From Pelagibius sp028280305 (lineage in GTDB: Bacteria > Pseudomonadota > Alphaproteobacteria > Kiloniellales > Kiloniellaceae), in assembly GCF_965233615.1 (NCBI RefSeq), contig NZ_OZ247495.1: a stretch of DNA of 64,000 nt. The stretch is one strand, 5' to 3'. Under the pieces are notes generated by a model that worked only from the letters and a program-made list of their open reading frames with translations, was not told the DNA's origin and ran no database searches. Positions within the stretch are counted from its first letter, which is position 1; each line of letters opens with the position of its first letter. Below, piece after piece: positions 42,991 to 49,229 of this stretch. The translations under genes and the position numbers were made by a program.

Positions 42991-43150
42991 CCCCTCTCCC
43001 CTGGTGGGAGAGGGAGGGCCCCGCGAAGCGGGAGGGTGAGGGGGCTTCGCGCCGCTGCTTCATTACCCGCAGAAGATGACCGGGGATTGCCGCTTGCGAG
43101 AGTCACCCTCACCCCGATCCTCTCCCATCAAGGGAGAGGGGGAACCAAAA
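42991..43150. repeat. Two-part palindromic repeat, family 1, copy 1 (modules A and B)
   Basis: Module A (42991-43047) has a 9-bp stem CCCTCTCCC/GGGAGAGGG, then a small CCCGC-GAA-GCGGG stem and AGGGTGAGGGG. A ~55-base spacer follows. Module B (43102-43150) begins ACCCTCACCCC, the inverse complement of the end of A, and ends with the same 9-bp stem around ATCAA and GGGGAACC. A and B are thus inverted relative to each other, like a REP doublet. The copy begins 23 bases after imuB and ends 18 bases before the DUF559 gene. Confidence 0.9.
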
Positions 43151-43168
43151 GAAGGGCGAGGAGAAATC

Positions 43169-43519
43169 ATGACTAAGGCCGCTTGCGCCCGGCGTCTGCG
43201 GCGCGACGAGACCGCGGCGGAAAGGAAGCTCTGGTCGGCCCTGCGCAACCGCCAACTCGGCGGCCACAAATTCCGCCGCCAGGTGCCGCTCGGCCGCTTC
43301 GTCGCCGACTTCGCCTGCTATGACGAGAAGCTGGTCGTCGAATTGGACGGCGGCCAGCACGCTGAACGCCAGGACGGCGATGTGGAAAGAACCGCTTGGC
43401 TGGAGAATAAAGGTTTCCGCGTTCTGCGCTTCTGGAACAACGAGGTGCTGGAAAATCTGGAGGGCGTGTTGACGACCATCGCGCAGGCTTTGGAAAACCA
43501 AAAGCCTCCTCACCCATAG
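43169..43519 (+). CDS. DUF559 Vsr-like endonuclease-fold protein
   Basis: A 116-residue PD-(D/E)xK nuclease-fold protein of the DUF559 family, related to very-short-patch repair endonucleases. RDETAAERKLWSALRNRQL (residues ~11-29) leads to the active-site strand F-V-A-D-F, L-V-V-E-L-D-G-G-Q-H (Asp, Glu and His about residues 48-68). GFRVLRFWNNEVLENLEGV follows near the end. Its target is unknown. The ATG at 43169 has GAGGAG before it; the frame open upstream runs through the repeat and is not coding. The stop codon lies in a degenerate repeat copy. Both flanks carry the same two-part palindrome, suggesting a mobile unit. Confidence 0.87.
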   Translation: MTKAACARRLRRDETAAERKLWSALRNRQLGGHKFRRQVPLGRFVADFACYDEKLVVELDGGQHAERQDGDVERTAWLENKGFRVLRFWNNEVLENLEGVLTTIAQALENQKPPHP

Positions 43520-43699
43520 AGGGAGAAGGGAAACAAAAGAAAGGTGCGCAGTGATTTCCCTCTCCCCTCGTGGGAGAGGGAGGGGCCCGCGAAGCGGGAG
43601 GGTGAGGGGCTTCCTGCCGCTGCTGCATTTCTTGCAGAAGGTGGTTGAGGGCTACCGGCTGCGGGAATCACCCTCACCCCGGCCCTCTCCCCTTGTGGG
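43501..43699. repeat. Family 1 repeat, copy 2, cut by the IS element
   Basis: A degenerate B-like stretch (43501-43540) overlaps the end of the DUF559 gene. A full module A follows (43558-43613), then a spacer homologous to that of copy 1 (GCCGCTGCTGCATT, CTTGCAGAAG) and the left half of module B (43668-43699). The IS element starts at 43697. Copies 1 and 2 are direct repeats that bracket the DUF559 gene. Confidence 0.88.
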
Positions 43700-45143
43700 C
43701 TATGGGATTCACACATTTTCGATGTTTGTTGCGAGTGCGAATCCGGTGAGTTGTGCTGCGAGGGTTTGCCAACCGGTTTTCATGGTCTTTGGTCCGGGCG
43801 GTTTGTAGTAGCAGTTCCATCCGCCGAGGCGGGCGCAGACCCAGGCGAGGAACGCGAGGCTGTCGGCTGGATGCGGATTTTTCTGGCGCTCGGTGTTGCC
43901 TTCGAGCGTCTTGGAGATCGCCTGGAGTGCGGGCAGAAAGCCGGCGTCGAGGGCGTCCGTCGCCGGTCGGCGCGAGCCGTCGCGGGCATCGACCAGTTGC
44001 ATGATGCGGGCCGCGGCGCCGAGCGCCATGGCGGCGAACTTCATCAGCCGCCCGGCATCGTGCATCTGGGTTTCGTCGAAGCGCAGGCCGTCGCTCTTGC
44101 AGGTTCGGAACAGCTGCTCGATGCGCCAGCGCAGGCGGTAGAGCTGAACCGCACGCTGCGGCGCGATGTCCGCCGACGACAGCAGACGCCAGTGCAGCGC
44201 CGCCTTGCCCGCCGGCGGATCGGGCTCGCGCGCTTCGACGACGGTCATCTCGACCATCTCTGCGGCATGCGCCTTCTTCAGCCTCGAGGGGCGGACGATC
44301 CGCACACGGCGTGCCCGCAGTTCCACCGTGGCCTCGCGGCCCTTGTCGCCCGGCCCACGCGGGCCGACCTTCACGACAGACCGGCCTTGCGCAGGTTCCG
44401 CCGCCAGTGCCTCGAACAGGCGGCGGCCATCCGCCCCGTCTGCTTCGTTCTCCCCGTCCGCCAAGCCACGGTCGTGGCGCGCCCGCACCACAAGCTCCAC
44501 GCCCTCGGGCTTGCCGGCAAACAGCGTGTAGACGTCGCTTTCCCGGTCGGCCACCACGGTTACGCTGGCGGCGCCGGCCAAACCCTCGCCGGCGCAGCGC
44601 GCCCCGGACAGCCAGCGACCGCTCTCCTTGTCCGAAGGCGCACGCCGCCGACGATCGCCCGCCTTGACCGGCGGCCGGGTCCAGATCTCGGCCCCCACAA
44701 GGCCAAGCACCGCCTCGTCCTCGGCGTCCACCGCAAGCAGCGGGTGCAGGAAAAAGGCCGGGCTCGTGCCATCCGCCCCGCATCCAAAACCCCGGCGGTT
44801 GGCCGCGCGGTTCTTGAAGTTGATCTCGCTCGTATCCTGGATGCAGATCACATGCCGACCCGCGCACACCGCCGCCGTCCGGGCCGCAAGGCCGGACAGG
44901 ATCGCCGCAACGCTGGAATGCGGCGAAGACAAAAACCGGTGGCACGCCATCTCACCAGCCCGGTCACCACCAACCTTGCGCAATACGCAACTGCCGCTCG
45001 ACACCAACTGGTCCATCATCCATTCCGACCGACCCGCAACACGCACGTCTCCAAACCCAGCCATCCAGATCCCCCAAAAAACCTGGATTGCTTGAATCAC
45101 ATCATCGCCTCAAAGAGAAGCAATTCCGTGAATGCCGTAGCCC
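43697..45143 (-). mobile_element. IS4-family insertion sequence inside a family 1 repeat
   Basis: A 1447-base element. The terminal inverted repeats are GGGCTATGGGATTCAC (left, 43697) and GGGCTACGGCATTCAC (right end read inward), matching at 14 of 16 bases. It carries one transposase gene filling nearly all of it. Both ends abut halves of module B palindromes (CCTTGT on the left, ATCAAGGGAGAG on the right). No obvious direct target duplication is present; the flanks are instead inverted copies of each other, as expected for insertion into a hairpin or later recombination between repeats. Confidence 0.85.
43709..45100 (-). CDS. IS4-family transposase (DDE, IS50-like group)
   Basis: A 463-residue transposase. 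The DDE residues are visible: Asp in CIQDTSEINF (about residue 88), Asp in VADRESDVYTL (about 187) and Glu in the Y-R-E-K signature (YRLRWRIEQLFRTCK, about 323-337). That signature, Y-x2-R-x3-E-x6-K, defines IS4-family elements such as Tn5/IS50. The N-terminal SEWMMDQLVSSGSCVLRK and HSSVAAIL region is the DNA-binding part. The gene looks intact: no frameshift or stop. The stop codon is 12 bases from the left IS end. ATG 45100 gives the full family length; a later ATG is possible. Confidence 0.9.
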   Translation of the reverse strand: MIQAIQVFWGIWMAGFGDVRVAGRSEWMMDQLVSSGSCVLRKVGGDRAGEMACHRFLSSPHSSVAAILSGLAARTAAVCAGRHVICIQDTSEINFKNRAANRRGFGCGADGTSPAFFLHPLLAVDAEDEAVLGLVGAEIWTRPPVKAGDRRRRAPSDKESGRWLSGARCAGEGLAGAASVTVVADRESDVYTLFAGKPEGVELVVRARHDRGLADGENEADGADGRRLFEALAAEPAQGRSVVKVGPRGPGDKGREATVELRARRVRIVRPSRLKKAHAAEMVEMTVVEAREPDPPAGKAALHWRLLSSADIAPQRAVQLYRLRWRIEQLFRTCKSDGLRFDETQMHDAGRLMKFAAMALGAAARIMQLVDARDGSRRPATDALDAGFLPALQAISKTLEGNTERQKNPHPADSLAFLAWVCARLGGWNCYYKPPGPKTMKTGWQTLAAQLTGFALATNIENV

Positions 45144-45291
45144 ATCAAGGGAGAGGGGGAACCGAAAAAGGGAGTGGCTGTTGTTCCCTCTCTCCTCCGT
45201 GGAAGAGAGGGAACCAATGAGGGGCTGCACAAAATCCCCTCTCCCCTCCGTGGGAGAGGGAGGGGCCCGCGTAGCGGGAGGGTGAGGGGGC
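45144..45291. repeat. Family 1 repeat: right half of copy 2 and further modules
   Basis: After the IS the right half of module B continues (ATCAAGGGAGAG, then GGGGAACC, 45144-45163). A looser hairpin (CCCTCTCTCC/GGAAGAGAGGG, 45185-45211) follows, then a full module A (45236-45291) that ends 10 bases from the stop codon of the ABC ATPase gene. The region to 45300 contains no gene. Confidence 0.85.
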
Positions 45292-45300
45292 GTTTGGTAC

Positions 45301-46059
45301 CTACAGAATCTGGCTCAGAAACTCCCGCGTGCGCGGGTCCTTGGCTTCGGTGAAGAAGGTTGCCGGGGGGCCGTGTTCGACGATGACGCCGCGGTCGGTG
45401 AAATAGATGTGGCCGGCGACTTCCCGGGCGAAGCCCATTTCGTGGGTCACCAGGATGCAGGTCATGCCTTCCTCGGCGAGCTGGCGGATGGTGACCAGCA
45501 CCTCTTTCACCGTCTCCGGGTCCAGCGCCGCGGTCACCTCGTCGAACAGCATCACGTCGGGCCGCATGGCGAGCGAGCGGGCGATGGCGACGCGCTGCTG
45601 CTGGCCGCCGGAAAGCTCGCCGGGGTAGGAGCCTTCCTTGCCCTCCAGGCGCACCTTCTTGATCAGCGCCAGGGCGCGTTCCTCGACCTCGGCCCTGTCT
45701 TCCTTCAGCACCTTGATCGGTGCCATCATCACGTTTTCCAGCGCCGTTTTGTGGGGGAAGAGGTTGTACTGCTGGAACACCATGCCGGCCTTGCGGCGCA
45801 GCGCCAGCTTGTCCAGCTTGGGGTCATTCACCTCCTGCCCCTCGACCTTGATGGAGCCGCTGTCCATCGGTGTCAGCGCGTTGATGCAGCGGATGAAGGT
45901 CGACTTGCCGGAGCCCGAGGGCCCGATGATGCAGACCACGTCGCCCTTCATCAGGTCCATGGAAATGCCTTTCAGCACCTCCAGCTCGCCGAAGGATTTG
46001 TGCACGTCGCGGCAGGCGACGATCGGCTGGTCCGGGGTCCAGGGAGCAGTGGCGTTCAT
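45301..46059 (-). CDS. aapP: Polar amino-acid ABC transporter, ATP-binding subunit (AapP-like)
   Basis: A 252-residue ABC ATPase. Walker A is G-P-S-G-S-G-K-S-T (about residues 47-55), the signature L-S-G-G-Q-Q-Q-R (~148) and Walker B V-M-L-F-D-E (~171), followed by the switch His in LVTHEMGFAREVAG. The GlnQ/AapP resemblance is strong throughout. It energises uptake by the AapQM permeases. The gene is the last of the set, separated from aapM by 259 bases that hold two and a half repeat modules, so it may need its own promoter or a stable mRNA across the repeats. Confidence 0.92.
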   Translation of the reverse strand: MNATAPWTPDQPIVACRDVHKSFGELEVLKGISMDLMKGDVVCIIGPSGSGKSTFIRCINALTPMDSGSIKVEGQEVNDPKLDKLALRRKAGMVFQQYNLFPHKTALENVMMAPIKVLKEDRAEVEERALALIKKVRLEGKEGSYPGELSGGQQQRVAIARSLAMRPDVMLFDEVTAALDPETVKEVLVTIRQLAEEGMTCILVTHEMGFAREVAGHIYFTDRGVIVEHGPPATFFTEAKDPRTREFLSQIL

Positions 46060-46092
46060 GAGCGGTCTTTCGGATTCGGAGCGGCGTAGGTA

Positions 46093-46310
46093 ACCCTCTC
46101 CCCTCGTGGGAGAGGGAGGGGCCCGCGTAAGCGGGAGGGTGAGGGGGGCTTCGTTGATCGGGGACTCATCTGTCTATACCGGGAGTCACCCTCACCCCGA
46201 CCCTCTCCCATCAAGGGAGAGGGGGAACTAAATGTGGGCCGGTACAACTTGAGGAACCCTCTCCCCTCGCGGGAGAGGGAGGGGCCCGCGAAGTGGGAGG
46301 GTGAGGGGGC
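46093..46310. repeat. Family 1 repeats between the aapM and aapP genes
   Basis: A full A-spacer-B unit (A 46093-46150, B 46184-46230) followed by another module A (46256-46310). The spacer is shorter than in copies 1 and 2. Module A ends 8 bases from the aapM stop codon. These fill almost the whole gap between two genes of one transporter operon. Confidence 0.88.
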
Positions 46311-46318
46311 GCTCTCCA

Positions 46319-47212
46319 TCACAGCTTCACCTGATAGCGCCGTTCCAGGCGGCGGGTGGCGACGGCGATGGGGTAGCAGTAGGCAAAGAAGCAGATCAGC
46401 ACGAAGCTGTAGAAGGGGATCAGCAGCTCCGGCCGGTTCTCGGCGGCAAGCGCGCGGCCGGTCTGGGTCATCATCTCCGACACGCCGACGATGGAGGCCA
46501 GCACGGTGGCCATGGTGAGGATGGCGTAGAGGTTCATCCAGGGCGGCAGCATGCGCTTCACGCACTGCGGCAAGATGATCTCCCAAAGCGTCTGGCGCCG
46601 GGTGAAGGCGAGGGACTCGGCGGCTTCCCACTGGCCCGAGGGCAGCGACTTGACGGCGCCGCGCACGATCTCCGAGACGTTGGCCATCACCGGCAGGGCC
46701 AGGCCGATGGTCGCCTTCACCCAGTCGGGGAAGGGAATGACGACGATGCCCAGGTCGAACTCGAAGGGCAGCAGGAACATGCAGAAGAACAGCAGCACCA
46801 GCCAGGGCGCGTTGCGGAAGAACTGGGTGACGAACCAGGAACCGCCGCGCACCGGCGGCAGCAGGGAAATCTGCATGAGGCCCAACACCGCGCCCGTCCC
46901 GGTGCCGATGGCCATGGCGAGGAAGGAGATGGCGATGTTGAAGACGAAGCCCTCCAGCATCACCGGTACCCAATTGATGAGCGCGGCAAAGGCGCTCTGC
47001 TTTTCGGGTGTCCCACTTTGCGCCTCGGCGATGCCGGCGGAGAGCAGCAGGATCGCGACCAGCCAGAGCCCGTGGCGGGCGCGCAGGCGGGGCAGGGGAA
47101 AGCCGGCGGCGCGCTCCTTCTCCGCCGTGGCGGCAAGGCGCTGGGCGGCGGGCAGCAGCACCGGCAGATCGGTACCGCCATCGAGAACAGGCTTCTTACC
47201 GAACATACCCAT
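46319..47212 (-). CDS. aapM: Polar amino-acid ABC transporter permease (AapM-like)
   Basis: A 297-residue permease with about six membrane helices. The HisM/GlnP-type EAA loop is visible in GAVKSLPSGQWEAAESLAFT and RQTLWEIILPQ. It pairs with the AapQ-like subunit to form the membrane channel. The ATG at 47212 overlaps the aapQ stop codon (TAATG), implying coupled translation; an ATG at 47206 is also possible. The first ~50 residues (GKKPVLDGGTDLPVLLPAAQ) are a hydrophilic cytosolic leader, a feature of AapM-type subunits. It is followed by the repeat-filled gap and aapP. Confidence 0.9.
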   Translation of the reverse strand: MGMFGKKPVLDGGTDLPVLLPAAQRLAATAEKERAAGFPLPRLRARHGLWLVAILLLSAGIAEAQSGTPEKQSAFAALINWVPVMLEGFVFNIAISFLAMAIGTGTGAVLGLMQISLLPPVRGGSWFVTQFFRNAPWLVLLFFCMFLLPFEFDLGIVVIPFPDWVKATIGLALPVMANVSEIVRGAVKSLPSGQWEAAESLAFTRRQTLWEIILPQCVKRMLPPWMNLYAILTMATVLASIVGVSEMMTQTGRALAAENRPELLIPFYSFVLICFFAYCYPIAVATRRLERRYQVKL

Positions 47213-47955
47213 TATCCGAATCCGGGCAGGCGCATCGCCCGCTCCCACCTGTGCATGAACCAGACCAGCACCCCGACCAGGAAGACGTAGGCGATGAGCA
47301 GGAAGGTCATCATTTCCGGCACGTTCACCGAGTCCGACCAGATCTGGTTGGCCATGTAGAGCATCTCCGGCACCGCAATCGCATAAGCAAGCGTCGTGGT
47401 CTTGACCAGGTTCACGAGGTTGTTGTTCAGCGCCGGCAGGCAGACGCGGAAGGCCAGCGGCAGAACGATGTAGAGGTAGATCTGCAGACGGTTGTAGCCA
47501 AGCGCCTCCGCCGCCTCCTTGGTCGACTCCGGCACCGCCTCGACGCCGGAGCGGAAGATCTCCACGTTGAAGGCGCCGGCGAAGAACGATAGCGAGATCA
47601 CCGCCCAGGCGAAGCTGCCAAGAATCGGCTCCTGCAGGCCGAAGCGGTTTTCAGTGGTCGGCAGGATCGAGCCGATGGCGAAGTAGAAGAAGTAGAGCTG
47701 CACCAGCGGCGGGGTGTTGCGGAAGAACTCGATATAGGCGGCGACGATGCGGCGCAGGATCACCGAGCGCGCGCCCTGGACCCAGGCGCCGACCACACCG
47801 ATCACCAGAGAGAGCGCAAGGCAGATCAGCGACAGCCAGATGGTCATGAAGAAACCATCGATCAGCCGGTTGCGGTCGTAGGAATCGTAGATGAAGGTGA
47901 GGTTGATCCCGGTGTCCTGATAGAAGACCCGGAACCAGTTGTAGACTGCCTCCAC
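47212..47955 (-). CDS. Polar amino-acid ABC transporter permease (AapQ-like, short)
   Basis: A 247-residue permease with about five hydrophobic helices. The EAA loop is in GVEAVPESTKEAAEALGYNR and LQIYLYIVLPLAFR. It aligns with the C-terminal half of AapQ proteins, which are nearer 400 residues, so this one is of the shorter HisQ/GlnP size. It is the first permease after the binding protein; the 180-base gap before it holds a repeat pair. It ends overlapping aapM. Confidence 0.88.
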   Translation of the reverse strand: MEAVYNWFRVFYQDTGINLTFIYDSYDRNRLIDGFFMTIWLSLICLALSLVIGVVGAWVQGARSVILRRIVAAYIEFFRNTPPLVQLYFFYFAIGSILPTTENRFGLQEPILGSFAWAVISLSFFAGAFNVEIFRSGVEAVPESTKEAAEALGYNRLQIYLYIVLPLAFRVCLPALNNNLVNLVKTTTLAYAIAVPEMLYMANQIWSDSVNVPEMMTFLLIAYVFLVGVLVWFMHRWERAMRLPGFG

Positions 47956-48020
47956 TGAGCCGCCGTCCCCCTGTTACTTTTTGTCTGGCGTCACCCTAGC
48001 GCATTTGGCGTTTGGAACGA

Positions 48021-48125
48021 AGGCCCCCTCACCCCGACCCTCTCCCACCCAGGTCATTTGATTGGGGGAGAGGGGGAACCAAAAAGACACCCTCTCCCCT
48101 TGTGGGAGAGGGAGGGTGAGGGGGC
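48021..48125. repeat. Family 1 repeat pair between aapQ and the binding-protein gene
   Basis: Module B comes first (48021-48086), its stem opened by an 18-base loop in place of the usual 5. A short module A follows (48089-48125) that lacks the CCCGC/GCGGG stem. A T-run follows at 48126-48133. The order is B then A, opposite to copies 1, 2 and the aapM-aapP copy. Confidence 0.83.
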
Positions 48126-48135
48126 TTCTTTTTTG

Positions 48136-48969
48136 TTACCGCTCGATCGACGGATTCACGCCGCGGAACAGGGTATGCATCTTCTTGGCGAAAGGCGTTT
48201 GCTCCAGGCCGTACTTGCTCTCCAGCTCCAGGATGCGGCCGGAGGTGTGCCACTCGACGATCATGCCCGCCATCAGCGCGGCGAAGGCATCCTCACCCTT
48301 CTTCACCGCCAGACCCCAGGGGGCGTCGTCGATGGTCGGCAGCGGCATCTTCCAGCCTTCCCAGTCGGCATCGCCCAGGCGCGAGACGATGAAGCTGTCG
48401 TCGTAGACGAAGGCGACGCAGCGGTTCTGCTGCAGGGCGGTCAGGGCTTCCGCCGTGCCCTTGAAGGCGACGATGGTGGCGCCGAATTCCTCCGACGTCT
48501 TGCGGTTATAGAAAGCGCCCTGAATGCCGCAGACCGGCGCACCCTTCAGGTCTTCCCAATTGGCGAAGTTGCCCTTGGTCAGGATGTTGGTGCCGGAGGA
48601 GTAGTAGTTCGGATCGACGATCTGCACCACTTCGCGCCGGTCGTTGCGGTCGGTCATGGTGGCGATCATCAGGTCGATCTTGCCCTGCTCCAGAAACTGC
48701 ATGCGGTTGGAGGACACAACCGGCACCAATTCCAGCTCGACACCCAGGGTGTCGGCGACATCCTGGGCCAGGTCGGGCTCCAGCCCGATGATCTTGCCGC
48801 TGCTGTCGAGGAAGCCGTAAGGCGCGTAGTCCGCCTTCACGCCGACGATCAGCTTGCCGCGTTCGCGGATGTCGTTGATCACGTCCGCCGAGGCGCCGGA
48901 CACCGCGAAGCCGGAGGCCAGGGCCGCGATGCCGGCGGCGGCTGCTGTCGTCTTGATCCACTTTCTCAT
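48136..48969 (-). CDS. Amino-acid ABC transporter substrate-binding protein (SBP_bac_3, AapJ-like)
   Basis: A 277-residue periplasmic binding protein with a Sec signal peptide (MRKWIKTTAAAAGIAALASG, cleavage A-S-A near residue 28). The family-3 signature is in LEPDLAQDVADTLGVELELV, and MIATMTDRNDRREVVQ holds the conserved carboxylate-binding Arg. It delivers a polar or branched-chain amino acid to AapQMP. Divergent putA and the neighbouring amino-acid dehydrogenase suggest proline, glutamate or leucine, but the ligand is not readable. The ATG at 48969 was chosen because the signal peptide starts there. The 48970-49229 gap holds the divergent promoters. Confidence 0.9.
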   Translation of the reverse strand: MRKWIKTTAAAAGIAALASGFAVSGASADVINDIRERGKLIVGVKADYAPYGFLDSSGKIIGLEPDLAQDVADTLGVELELVPVVSSNRMQFLEQGKIDLMIATMTDRNDRREVVQIVDPNYYSSGTNILTKGNFANWEDLKGAPVCGIQGAFYNRKTSEEFGATIVAFKGTAEALTALQQNRCVAFVYDDSFIVSRLGDADWEGWKMPLPTIDDAPWGLAVKKGEDAFAALMAGMIVEWHTSGRILELESKYGLEQTPFAKKMHTLFRGVNPSIER

Positions 48970-49229
48970 GAGACTCCCCTTTTCTTCATTCATGTTCTTG
49001 CAATTCGGCGACCACCCTAATGCGGCTTGATCGGGCTGTCCACGCATGGGGTTTGCCGGATCGGCAGCCGCAGGTTGCGCCCGCCGGGGCCCTCTTTGTT
49101 GCGCTGCAAGAAGTGCCGGTGACGTAAATGCCGGAAGCTTTGATCCACCGCCCCCTCCACTGTGCTTGACGCTGCCCGCAAAGGGCGAGACAGTCGCTAA
49201 AGTCAACCGGAGAACCGGAAGCCCGTCCG

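Noticed and set aside
43076..43168. An N-terminal extension of the DUF559 protein
   Set aside because: The extension translates module B of the repeat, and a good ribosome binding site precedes ATG 43169.
48115..48135. Module A plus T-run as a terminator
   Set aside because: The T-run follows on the plus strand, but the neighbouring genes are on the minus strand, so no transcript is expected to end here.
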